Under the pieces are notes generated by a model, which was not told the DNA's origin, ran no database searches, and saw nothing but the letters and a program-made list of their open reading frames with translations. 64,000 nucleotides of DNA, taken from Marthasterias glacialis. Taxonomy: Eukaryota; Echinodermata; Asteroidea; Forcipulatida; Asteriidae. A program made the translations under genes and the position numbers. The stretch is taken from assembly GCA_911728455.2 (NCBI GenBank), contig OU452235.1:8858351-8922350 (forward strand), written 5' to 3'. Shown here piece after piece: positions 9,758 through 64,000 of this stretch. Numbering within the stretch: position 1 is the first letter of the stretch; every line of letters begins with the position of its first letter.

Positions 9758-9938
9758 GAACCTCGGATCCAATTTCATAGAGCTGCTTAAGCAGATATGC
9801 TCTGCTAAGCAAAACTAAGCAGGAAACCAGCCAAAGACGGTGCGTGTGATATGGTATTTTCGCTGTTAACTTACTGATAAGCAAAAGTGTTTTAGCTTGG
9901 CAACTTTTTGTGCTTAAAAAGTTCGATGAAATTGGGAA
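9758..9938. repeat. inverted-repeat (MITE-like) element in the 3' UTR of the unknown gene
   Basis: The ends CCAATTTCATAGAGC and GATGAAATTGG are inverted copies of each other. The interior has the AAGCAGGAAACCAG motif that recurs near 54470-54500. It overlaps the likely 3' UTR of the gene at 10116-11606 and lies just inside its candidate poly(A) signal. Confidence 0.55.
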
Positions 9939-10115
9939 AAATATGAAATTGCGTATACATTGCTTTAACATAACGAGGAAATCAAATCACACACTTCAAC
10001 GTTCAAAAACACGTGAGACTTACAATGTCTATTGGCGAACAATTCACTGAAAGTGTAGATGGCCTTTTCCCCGAATGACAACCAGCAGGTTGACCATTGT
10101 TCATTTAAAAGTTTT

Positions 10116-11606
10116 TCAACCATCAATGCTCGGATCTGATGATGACGCAAGCGATGATGCAGATATAGTCTTCTCCAGGAACTCGTTCACTTTGGCCTGC
10201 AACTCGGACTGTTCACTTGTCCGCCTTTTGTCCAACATCTCTGAGAAGCGCTTCTGACACAGCTTGACCGCCTCGTCCTGGCTCTCCGGGCTGGAGTGAC
10301 GCCGGCGGGACAGCACCGCAAACGTTGCCGGGAGGTTGAGGAGCATTTTACGGCGTGCGTCACGGAGTGGTTTCTCGGCCCGCCACTCGGTAGATAGAGA
10401 GTTAGGGGACGGCCAGCCGGAAGTATTACTTATAATGGACGGGGATGTTGGTACCAATGGATCGATATCAGCTAGCTCTCGGACAGGTTGCATACGACTC
10501 TGGGTGATTTTGATGTTGGGGATGGGGATGCGAGGCGAGAGGGGTGGCTGCAGGGGTGGGTACGGGCTAGGCGTATCTGGTCGGATATCATCCGTTGATT
10601 TGGATGCAAGCAATGGCATGTGAGATTTGGGGGGACTTGGAGAGCAAGAGTTCTTAATACGCTGTTCATCAGGTGACGATGGCGAGGCTGTCACATCTAT
10701 GGATATCTCACTCATATTAGACAATGATCTCACCCCGAGATTTTCAGTGGAGGCGGATTTGTGTAAATTCCCCGGACATCGAGGCAATGTTTTGGGCGAT
10801 TCACGAGGAGAATCTTTCGGGGAGCCGTACGGTGAATCCCGAGGTGAGTCAGTCTTGTAGACGTTCCCTACCCAAGCGTATTTCCCGGAGGTTCTTTCAC
10901 CTGATAATTTGAGCGAATACGAGGACTTGGGTGAAGATGTGACAGACCCACTGGATCTCTCGGTACCGGTATGTCTTCGTAGGCGTTTACTTGAAGTCTT
11001 CTGAGCCCAAAGTGTGTTTTGGCTGCTTTCTTCGTCTCCATTCTCCTCCGAATCCGTCTCCGAAGTTGCCTCCTCCATCATAGAATCACCCTTTTTCAGT
11101 TTCAGTTGTAAAAGTTTACTTGCGAGGGCAAGATCGTTCTCACTGTACCGACGCGGCCCGGCACCTCTCTCCGCTAAGGTCTTGGCTCTGGAGCCGGCTG
11201 TAGCCGTGCTGATCCTGGGCAGACGATGTCGGCTGTACTCAGACAAACACATGCCGCTCTTTTTCCCGCCATTGTCATCCACAGATGCGAAAGGGGTCCG
11301 GTGGCAGTGCCCGTCCATGACATTCAATCGAGCGCCTTGACGCGCGCGTTCCTCCAGCTCCATCCATACTTTGACTGAATTCCCAGCCATGTTCAACTCA
11401 TGGAGGGTCTTCTTCAAGTCTTCGGTGGTTCGCCTTAACAGTTTCACCGATTTTTTCTCCTTGCATTCAAGTTTCCCGAGCGTCAACTCCAGCAACTTCT
11501 GTTCGCCGTTGTTTTGGTTACGGGCATGCTCGCTTCGACGGTCAAGCTGCCTCGCCGTAAAGCCGCGGTTGTTCCGCAGGCTAACTTGATGCTTGTCCGA
11601 GTCCAT
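10116..11606 (-). CDS. unrecognised Ser/Pro-rich protein encoded in one 496-codon exon
   Basis: I do not recognise this protein. It is a 496-residue uninterrupted frame from ATG (11606-11604) to TGA (10118-10116). The local CpG and G+C content is clearly higher than the flanks, typical of a real coding exon. Residues about 18-90 are charged and predicted helical (KLLELTLGKLECKEKK, then TTEDLKKTLHELN), possibly a coiled coil. Residues 177-196 are acidic. Residues 252-273 hold repeated (D/G/E)SP(R/K/Y) units, candidate sites for proline-directed kinases. Residues 340-366 are proline-rich. Residues about 440-480 form a second charged helix ending in QAKVNEFLEKT. There is no signal peptide, membrane segment or catalytic motif, so a cytoplasmic or nuclear scaffold is the only reasonable inference. 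The base before the ATG is preceded by a splice acceptor, so a 5'-UTR intron is likely. It runs tail-to-tail with the PLEKHM1-like gene. Confidence 0.85.
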   Translation of the reverse strand: MDSDKHQVSLRNNRGFTARQLDRRSEHARNQNNGEQKLLELTLGKLECKEKKSVKLLRRTTEDLKKTLHELNMAGNSVKVWMELEERARQGARLNVMDGHCHRTPFASVDDNGGKKSGMCLSEYSRHRLPRISTATAGSRAKTLAERGAGPRRYSENDLALASKLLQLKLKKGDSMMEEATSETDSEENGDEESSQNTLWAQKTSSKRLRRHTGTERSSGSVTSSPKSSYSLKLSGERTSGKYAWVGNVYKTDSPRDSPYGSPKDSPRESPKTLPRCPGNLHKSASTENLGVRSLSNMSEISIDVTASPSSPDEQRIKNSCSPSPPKSHMPLLASKSTDDIRPDTPSPYPPLQPPLSPRIPIPNIKITQSRMQPVRELADIDPLVPTSPSIISNTSGWPSPNSLSTEWRAEKPLRDARRKMLLNLPATFAVLSRRRHSSPESQDEAVKLCQKRFSEMLDKRRTSEQSELQAKVNEFLEKTISASSLASSSDPSIDG

Positions 11607-11625
11607 CCTGAATTATAATGTAGAA
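11607..11625 (-). other. splice acceptor just 5' of the start codon of the unknown gene
   Basis: On the - strand the sequence runs ACATTATAATTCAG|G-ATG, with the AG at 11609-11608. This is a credible acceptor one base before the ATG, implying a non-coding first exon upstream. If translation began in that exon the protein would be longer. Confidence 0.55.
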
Positions 11626-13009
11626 ACAATGAATTGTGAACAAATCCCAACCGAAGCAAAAGGCAAGTCAACTGCACATTTGTCTTAAGCTTTTAAAGCC
11701 GTACTGTAAACATGTCCTGGGCTAGCTAGACGGTATCAGCAAATAACTTTTTCACACCGAATCCGAACAGAGCTAGCGCGAAGTCGTTTCCTCGAAAGTT
11801 ACACGTTTCGTGTTTGCTGACGATATTTGCTCGGCAAGTCAATAAACTCCCCTCAGCCGAAGCATATAACTCTGAACATTTCACTCCTCGAAAAAAACGT
11901 ACCGGCAAACGGAAGAGAAACTCCACAATTTTGGTTCATTTGTGGCACAAGTTGCATGCTCCTTCACCTATATCTTAACGCCAAAAATGATTTGTTCAAG
12001 TTGGAATATGTTTTGTTCGTGAAATTCTCAAAATAAATATCAAAGTCAACAATTCACAAGCTTCGGTGTAGTGGGGTATCATCTAATAGTTTGTTTCACT
12101 CTCGAACGGAACTTGGCAAGTCCGATTATGGCCTGAACTGGTGAAAAGACTCTCGAATTGTAAAATATAGCCACTATTCTTGCTTGTGGTTTTACCCACC
12201 AGTCACTGAAACGTAATGATCGACCTAAAACATTCTTAACACACCCGGTCGGAAGAAAAGAAGAAAAAAACAGTGTTCTTCCTAAATGCAGTCGGTGTAA
12301 TTAGTACTGTGCATGAAAGAAAGACCAGGATTTCTTGATATAAATCAGACCAAACTTTCCCCACGGTTTAATATTTCGGTTGTATTTATTCCGATCACTG
12401 TACCGTCTGTTAATGAGAAACAATGTGTCTTTGTCTTTAATTGAACGCTCGGCGTATAATCAGAGTTTAGCCTAATTTTAAGTGGTTGGGTGGAAGGCAT
12501 TCGGTGGTCGCACGGTCTTGTGTTTGATCTCGCATTACCGCATTAATTACAAACAATACACATTGAAAGGTGATTAAGTTCAAGAGTTCCTTGTAGGGAA
12601 TTAAATACTTGTTTGTATTGTGCATGAGACCATGGCAAAGGGCATGTGGTTTGGGTATTGACCTGCGTCAAGGTGTCTCGCAGCTCGCCTTGCTGGGTTA
12701 CCAAGAATCACGTGTAAAGCACCACTGACTGACCGCCAAGGTGGAGATTACGCACGGGAGGCGATTATCCTTGTAACAAGTCTGACTTTAAGAAAAACAT
12801 GTATAAGCATAGCATGGAGTATTTCCTCCCTCCATGGTTTAAGCATAAAGTAAGATTAAAGCTTTGAACTAGTTTACTAGAGATAACCATGCATGCAGTA
12901 GCGTAACTAGACATTTTTATTGAGGGCGGGGGCAAGCAGGTGCAAAACATATTGTTTATTTTTGATTGATTAATTGATTTATTATTATTTTTTATTATGA
13001 TTTATTGTA

Positions 13010-13125
13010 TTGTTATTATTATTATTTTGATTTTTTTATATATAATTTTATCTTTATTATTATTATTATTTTTATTATAATTATTATTATTATTATTATT
13101 ATTATTATTTTTTTTTTTTTTTGGG
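13010..13125. repeat. (ATT)n-rich microsatellite followed by T and G runs
   Basis: Imperfect TAT/ATT triplets run from about 13010 to 13110, then T runs and a G octamer. No other meaning is visible. Confidence 0.85.
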
Positions 13126-14429
13126 GGGGGGCTATTTCATAGATGAAACCATTCATAAAATTTAGTGGATCTTTTTCAATCTCATGAGGAAAGAGGGCGG
13201 GGGCGGAGGGCAAGGGTTCCGTGCAGGGTGTTGCTGCCGACACCCCCTCCCCGGCCGCTGGTTACGCCACTGCAACGGAAATGCCCAAGCACACAACTTT
13301 GTTAAGGCTAGCGTTTTTCAGTTTTCTATGTGAATAATATTCAAGAAAAGAAATGCAAACACGTGATCCAGACAGGTGAAAAGTTGCACGCCTGTGAACC
13401 TGCAGACAAATGCATGTTTTCCCGTTCAATTATAAGCAGAAATAAAGTCAATTTCAATAAAAAAAACACCACATTCACACTCACGCATTTTCTCCCTAAT
13501 TCTATCAAAAAAAGGTTACTTTTTTTATTGCATTCATTTTTGTTTTCGTGCACACACGATTTCGTTCTTCTCATTCAGGTTTGTTTAAGTGGTTCTATTT
13601 CTAACGTTGCTGTGGGGTAGTGGGGGGAGGGGGAGCTGCGGGGTACGTCTTATTTTCTTCCCCTACCTGTACTTCCCTACCCCTCGCCTCCCGATACGCT
13701 ATGAAAATGAAGGAACGAGGATATAGGGCTGACATTATTTTGGCAAAACACCTCCAAAGACAAAACAAGCACATTGAAAGCACAATAATTAGGCTATGCC
13801 CGCCAGGTTTTCTTTGTCAATTTTAATAAGAAAAGTAGTGTAGATAAGCATGTACATTTTTTACACAACATTAGAAAAACCAGCGTAATAACTTACAATT
13901 GCATTTACTTTCCGAAGTAGTTTCTTTTCAAAAGCTAAGTCAGATTTTGTTCTTCTTTTGTACAGAGTTACTTGAAATGAGCCAGTGGTGGCAAAGTTCG
14001 AATTTGTAGTCTTATCTTATAGGAAAGTTTTAAATTCAAAATACTGTAATTAACATGAGATAAACTATGGTTAATAGATACTTAATCATAGAGGATTATT
14101 GATTTGGTTAGTTAAGCCATTACACCAGATTAATTAAATCGTCAACTTATTTTTAATCCAAGTTAACCTCCATTAATACAGTACTGGTTAACAAAAAGTT
14201 CATTCTCAACTAAATGCTAGTCATGTGCTGTTGACTAGAGTCTGAGCCACTGCATAAGCCAAAGCCATAGCCTCTGCAATAATAGCAATAGTCGCAGCCA
14301 AGATTTGAAAGGGTCCATAGGTTTAACAGGGCCTTTTCGAAACCACTGCTTCGGCTTTTCGGCTTTGGCTTAGACGCCATCAGTGATTTGGAAAAGGTAC
14401 ACTTTTGGTAAGGAGCAATTCATAGGCAG

Positions 14430-14500
14430 ATGGAGCCTAAGCCGAAGCCGGAACCAAAGCCAAAGCCGGAACAAACACCAAAGCCGCGATTTCAAAAATG
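14430..14500. repeat. short AAGCC(A/G)-type repeat, related to the array at 40743-40935
   Basis: Units such as AAGCCGAAGCCGGAACC and CAAAGCC recur here, and in inverted form at 14345-14375 (GGCTTTTCGGCTTTGGCTTA). The 12-bp array at 40743-40935 uses the same CCTAAGCCGG core, so both probably come from the same interspersed element. Confidence 0.55.
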
Positions 14501-15377
14501 GCCATAACAACCCTGCATTAACATACAAGGGTATGTTATTAAACCCAAACCACTTTTCATTTCATTTCATATTATTTCTACAAAACAAAACAAAAATAAA
14601 AAAATAAAATTAACCATTTCATATTTTTTTAAAACCTGAATACAGTGGAACAGTCGGGAAGAACACCTGTCCTTCTCCAATTAAAAAAAAACATCAGCAC
14701 AATTCAGCCTGGATCTCTGCATGTAAAAATTTAAATCATAGCCAGAGATAACTTGTAACACTTGCAGTCAAATTTAGTGTTACAAATTAAACATAATTAC
14801 ATGTAAAATATTTGATTGTTTTTGTCTGGTTTTTGTTTTTGCTGCAAAACACTTAAGTTAAAAAGAGCATGCTTTATAAACAGAATACATGAGCTTAAAT
14901 AGTTGATTTTATATAGTTAATATAAACCGAAATAAGAGCAAGTTAAGTTTTTGATTTTATAAAAAACTATTACTCGACAAGTATTATTTATTTAAAAATA
15001 AAACACTTTAAGGTTGTGCATATTATCAGTGAGATTGAAAATAAAAATGTTCACAGATTTACTTGTGACTTACATGATATAAAGATGGGAATGGAGGAAA
15101 ACTTCTCTGGAAATATTTATGCCTCAAATGCCACAGTTTTTGAGAAATGAGTAAAACCATTGGTGTTGATCTCGCGAATCCAAAATCCGATATTTGGAAA
15201 CAGTGAAAACTGTGATGTGGTTTTGCACAAATATTCCCGTGATTCCGATGACCGATTGAGCTTAAACTTTCACAGGTTTGTAACTTCATGTGTATGCTTT
15301 TTTTTTTTTTTATGGAAGTCGCCAGACACACACGGCCAGTAAGCCACTCGAGGTGTGGGCTACAAATCAACTGTTTT

Positions 15378-15640
15378 TCCAGGGGCCGTTGCCACCTACT
15401 CCTGGGGCTGAAACAGGGTAACCCCCTTTACAGTCCGTAAGGATGTAGGCTTAGGTATCATCTATCAGAAGCCTGGCTGGTAGAGCAGAAGGCTCTGCCT
15501 CCCCAACTTTTACGGAGCAATTATGGTTAAGTGTTTTGCTCAAGGACACAAGCGTCATGACCGGGACTCGAACCCACACTCCGATGACTCAGCCACCGGA
15601 GCTTGAGTCCGACGCACTAACCACTCGGCCACGACACGCC
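15378..15640 (-). mobile_element. tRNA(Ser/Leu)-derived SINE, family B
   Basis: On the - strand the head reads GTGGCCGAGTGGTTAG (15633-15618, box A) and GGGTTCGAGTCCC (about 15575-15562, box B), then the typical body TTGTGTCCTTGAGCAAAACA. The pol III promoter boxes are well kept. The non-tRNA body of about 170 bp shows it is a SINE and not a tRNA gene. Related heads are at 25783-25862 and 43972-44110. Confidence 0.8.
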
Positions 15641-15654
15641 ACAGAATCTGCTGG

Positions 15655-16132
15655 GTCAGACATAGTCTGGTTCCCTGACCAAAGATTTCCTGACGACTCT
15701 TGTTAAAAATCTTAGGTCAGGCATCATCCAAAGCTAAACAGAGATTATGACGCAACCTATGTAAACATTCATTACTTGTCCCCAACGGTGGGCAGGCTTT
15801 GTTTTCTTTCAAAAAGCCTGGGATAATCAGTTTGTGAAAATGTTACAAATATATTCAAACATAGTGTTGAATTCGTAGGGGAAGAAGAAGAAAAGAAAAA
15901 CGATAATGGGATGTGTCTGCAAATTTTTTGAATTTTTTTTAACAAAAGAAATGTCCGACCATCAACGACACTGTCGGAATGTTGTCGAAAGCGAGTTCGG
16001 AGTATTTCGCATATTATCGGAAAAGGAGGAATTCCTCCTTTTTTGTCACGTGACATTTGGGTGATACCGGACCCTAAAATCGACAGAGAATAGTCAGAGA
16101 TATTTGGGTCTGGGAACCAGACTAGGTCAGAC
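15655..16132. mobile_element. 478-bp MITE with GTCAGAC...TAGTCTGGTTCCC inverted ends
   Basis: GTCAGACATAGTCTGGTTCC at the left pairs with GGAACCAGACTAGGTCAGAC at the right with one mismatch (about 20 bp). It starts just 15 bases past the SINE at 15378-15640. The 135-codon open frame inside on the - strand has no recognisable domain and is probably chance. Confidence 0.75.
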
Positions 16133-16349
16133 AAAGTACGAATACTGGTCTTTGACATATAGCCAATTGTTGTCTGCATGTTTTAAAGACAGAGTACAAT
16201 ATTTTACATTATCAGGACAAAAACTGATTACTTTTAATCTGAAAGCTGAGTGATTATACAGTACCAGTCCTCGAGAGAAACATTTCCATCTGAAATACTG
16301 TCAAAGTCAAAACAACAGTATTTGAAGAAACCCTAAATCCTTAGAATAG

Positions 16350-16682
16350 ATGTTAGTTTTTAATTTTTGCACCAGAATAATATTTGTAATTTTTACCTAT
16401 ACACTGATGTGTGTTAAGCACTGTATACTACTTTCCCGAGTCCTGTGAAATAAATTCACAGTAATTTTTTCCTCAGGTGGGATTCAAACCCACAACTCCC
16501 ACCATTCTAGAGCAGATGTCTTACCAACTAGACTACCGAGACTGCCCAGCAGCTAGAGGCAGCTCGAATCCTATTAGCAGCGGGTACCGCAACCATTAGA
16601 ATAGATGTAAATTTTTGCATCGGGATAAAGAATATTATTTGTAATTTTTACCCATACACCGATGTGCGTTAAGCACTGTTGC
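16350..16682 (-). mobile_element. tRNA-derived SINE family A, tail-plus-full dimer
   Basis: This is the best kept copy. On the - strand the head has GGTAGTCTAGTTGGTAAGAC (box A-like) and GGGTTTGAATCCC (box B, about 16492-16479). A second 3' tail (about 16597-16682) precedes it. Both tails end in CCCGATGCAAAAATTTACAT or similar. Confidence 0.75.
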
Positions 16683-17017
16683 TTATTTCCATTGCCACAG
16701 TCCAAATAAGCCTATGAGCACAAAATCAGATGTTTTTCGATCCATCCACAAAAGTATGACCAGCGAATTTGATGAACATTTAAATGTTTACAAGTTGGTT
16801 GTATGGTGTGTTTGCTGAAAACTAGATGGGAATGAATTTACTTCAGGATTAATTTACCCTTGATGTACCTTCTCTTTAAGTTTTGTCAGGATTCGATCTG
16901 GACAATGAGAGGATGACATAATCAGTGTTTACAACCAATCAGCCCGGTTGAATTTTTGTTTAGCAAGTACAAAGAGAATAATGACAAACAGGATTTGATC
17001 AATGAATGAAGATGTTC

Positions 17018-17023
17018 TTTATT
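17018..17023 (-). terminator. candidate polyadenylation signal of the ACK-like gene
   Basis: AATAAA on the - strand, about 960 bases after the ACK-like stop codon, in the context TTACAATAAAGAAC. This gives a 3' UTR of about 1 kb. Confidence 0.5.
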
Positions 17024-17984
17024 GTAATAGATAGTTGCCGATCATAACGCTGGCTGGCATGGTTTAGCTAACATTCAAAACCACAGTGGATGGTATTGAA
17101 TGGTCGGAGAGTAGGAGGGTGAATTTTTAGGGGGCGGGGCTTTGGGAGGGGGAAAGCATCCAACTCTCCCGAGAACAAATCAATTGTTCCATGGATTGCC
17201 TGATCTGTAAGTTAAAGTATCTCAGCCTATGCTGTCTGAGACTGTATTTAAGACCTTTGTACAAAATATCAATTAACACAGACTTTACATTTGTACAAAT
17301 ACTGAAGACAACTTTAGATAAAAGTTTCAATGGTGTTGTTTTTTTTGCTACACATAAACCAGTAAAAAATAAAATTCTCTTTCACAGAAATTTGGTTTTG
17401 AAAGTAGCAAGTTAACATCAGCAGGACTGCTTTGCATAGATTAAACACGAAATAATCACCTCTGAATCGTCACTATGGAAACAGTAAACACATTTTCTGA
17501 GCTTTTACCAATATTATATTTGAAGAAGAAATCCCCAATGAAGAAACATCAGTTCATGACAGTTGACTAAGGAAGCTTAGATTTTAGACTGATGACTGAT
17601 AGATGCCACCTTTTTGATGAATTCACGGTTCTTTAGGCTATACCTTATATTGATTCAAAGGGAGTAAGTATAAAAGAAGCAGCAGGCTTGCCAACATTAC
17701 CAATGCAGTACCTTATATTGATTCAAAGTAAGCATGCCAGAAGCAATAGTTTTGCCAATATAATAGACTGCAACACATCTTAACTTAGTAAGAGTAAACA
17801 TACCAGGGACAGCAGGTTTACCATCATTACCAAAGCTAAGGTTAAGGCTGTACCTCATCTTGATTCAAATAGATTCAGCAATAATTGGTTAAGAGATCCA
17901 TTCTTTCTTTTTGTACCATATCTTGATTCAAAAAGAGTAAGCAATAACAACTGGTACGAGATCTGTTTTTGTTTTTCAATTTTT
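17024..17984 (-). other. probable 3' UTR of the ACK-like gene
   Basis: Non-coding on inspection. It contains a degenerate repeat (17640-17965, listed next) and, near 17083-17105, a short piece of repeat family D. Confidence 0.5.
17640..17965 (-). repeat. degenerate tandem repeat in the 3' UTR of the ACK-like gene
   Basis: TACC(T/A)(T/C)AT(A/C)TTGATTCAAA recurs at about 17641, 17709, 17852 and 17915, usually followed by GAGTAAGCAT-like and CAGCAGGTTTGCCAA-like segments. Spacing is about 65-75 bp, with one double gap. It lies between the stop codon and the poly(A) signal, so it is likely transcribed. Confidence 0.65.
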
Positions 17985-63202
<45,218 letters not shown>

Positions 63203-63369
63203 CTGAAATTCGACAAAAGTCAGAAGAAAACAAATCTTCTTAATGGCAGTACATTAAAAAGCTTTCTCATGAAGACGATCAGAGCATGCTGATCGAAACT
63301 TTGGGTTGTTACACTACCGATTATTTTCAGAACTGCTGTAACGAGATTTCATGTACATGGTGTATGCCT

Positions 63370-63510
63370 GATACTTCATGGAGGCATCTGAGGCAATTGC
63401 CTCCATTGCACCTGGTCATTGCCTTTGTGCCCTTGAAATGTTCCAATAGAAACTCATAGAGTAACCCTTGGTGCCCTTGCCCTTTCAAGAACAAAGCAAT
63501 CGGGCCTGAT
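63370..63510. repeat. interspersed repeat, family G, short copy
   Basis: GAGGCATCTGAGGCAATTGC, CTCCATTGCACCTGGTCATT, GCCTTTGTGCCCTTGAAATG, then CAATCGGGCCTGATGG. It has a single unit of the sequence that is tandemly expanded at 56265-57238. Confidence 0.6.
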
Positions 63511-63664
63511 GGTGTTACCTTAAACCATACTAGATTATCTTGAACTGTATTATTTTGGTTTTACCCTTACACCGATGTGTGTAAAACTAAAACAATATGC
63601 TTTATCCCCAATGCAATTGTTACATCTATTACCTTAAACTGAGCATAGCCCATCCAGCACAGCT

Positions 63665-63760
63665 GTGTCCTGGTTGGATGGTCTGGTGCACATTACTCCG
63701 GTTCAAGTGACAAAGTCACCAGGGTGCGGGTTCAAAACCTGGTCATGTCACTTAATTACA
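63665..63760 (+). mobile_element. tRNA-derived SINE head
   Basis: GTTGGATGGTCTGGTGCACA (box A-like), then GGTGCGGGTTCAAAACCTGG (box B), TCATGTCACTTAATTACAAT. It is followed by the G run and GGTAAATGGGTGCACCTGTG-type body. It differs from families A-C in the head. Confidence 0.55.
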
Positions 63761-64000
63761 ATTGCTTCTCTTTATTGGGGGGGGGGGTAAATGGGTGCAC
63801 CTGTGAGGGCAGAGATGGTTCTTGATGCCCAAGCTGTATTGATCCCCAGGGAACTGAGCTTCTTTATCTTAAAGGAATTATTAAGTACATGTATGTAACT
63901 GGCGCAATGACCAGGGAAATAATGTCCTGCACTAAGATCATCATTGTGGATACCATTACAAAATCCATTATTCATAAATATCCCAGACAGTTTGGGACAG

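Larger units (their letters stand above)
11626..17017. other. intergenic region between the unknown gene and the ACK-like gene
   Basis: No exon could be supported over 5.4 kb. It must contain the promoter and any first exon of the unknown gene, probably within the CpG-containing stretch 11700-12000, but no TATA box or other core element stands out. The rest is AT-rich and holds the repeats listed at 13010-13125, 14430-14500, 15378-15640, 15655-16132 and 16350-16682. Confidence 0.5.
63203..64000 (-). other. intron of the ACK-like gene running off the window
   Basis: No exon was found. It holds a piece of the GGTTTGCGG/ATTTTCAGAA repeat (63280-63360), family G (63370-63510), an inverted scrap of SINE A tail (63545-63635), a SINE head (63665-63760) and a G run at 63777-63787. 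Confidence 0.55.

Noticed and set aside
15562-15633. Possible tRNA-Ser or tRNA-Leu gene on the - strand
   Set aside because: Both pol III boxes are good, but the sequence continues into a SINE body and the clover-leaf is not clean. I call it a SINE head.
15772-16179. 135-codon open frame on the - strand
   Set aside because: Lies almost wholly inside the inverted-repeat element at 15655-16132, with no recognisable domain.

Overview
This is a eukaryotic, intron-rich and repeat-rich nuclear window, not bacterial. Exons with GT/AG boundaries, 0.3-18 kb introns, tRNA-derived SINEs, MITE-like inverted-repeat elements, LINE fragments and micro/minisatellites all point to an animal. An invertebrate deuterostome, probably an echinoderm, is my best guess from the gene families and repeat style. 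That guess is inference and I cannot name the species.

Three genes are supported. (1) On the + strand, ending at 6744, are the last seven or so exons of a PLEKHM1-type gene encoding the Rubicon-homology (RH) zinc domain that binds Rab7 on late endosomes and lysosomes. Its 5' part lies left of the window. (2) On the - strand, 10116-11606 is one large coding exon of 496 codons, low-complexity and Ser/Pro-rich, which I do not recognise. A splice acceptor one base before its ATG suggests a 5'-UTR intron. (3) On the - strand, 63202 down to 17985, is most of an ACK/TNK2-family non-receptor tyrosine kinase. I assembled 14 exons with compatible phases (1,765 codons in the window): a complete kinase domain, an SH3-like domain, a CRIB motif, a very long disordered tail with repeated DYI(D/E) tyrosine motifs, and a C-terminal UBA-like domain. 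The 5' exons, where the family's N-terminal helical domain would be, lie beyond position 64000.

PLEKHM1-like and the unknown gene converge tail-to-tail near 9 kb. The unknown gene and ACK are both on the - strand, separated by about 5.4 kb of repeat-rich intergenic DNA. PLEKHM1 (late endosome/lysosome fusion) and ACK (endocytosis and receptor turnover) both act in endosomal traffic, but nothing here shows that they are co-regulated.

The rest is introns and intergenic DNA full of repeats. I see two MITE families with TTAA target duplications, other inverted-repeat elements, at least three tRNA-derived SINE families (one often as a tail-plus-full dimer), three LINE 3' fragments (one inserted in another repeat with a visible target-site duplication), a 1-kb 21-bp minisatellite that grew inside an inverted-repeat element, and several near-identical direct tandem duplications. 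Long open frames at 26.5, 37.8, 40.7, 47.6 and 56-57 kb are mostly artefacts of repeats, whose units are usually a multiple of three.

I saw no rRNA gene, no intact tRNA gene and no CRISPR array. I found no convincing new multi-gene system. The most interesting points are the ACK gene's apparently degenerate SH3 pocket, its altered APE motif, a possible microexon or internal promoter, and the minisatellite-in-MITE.
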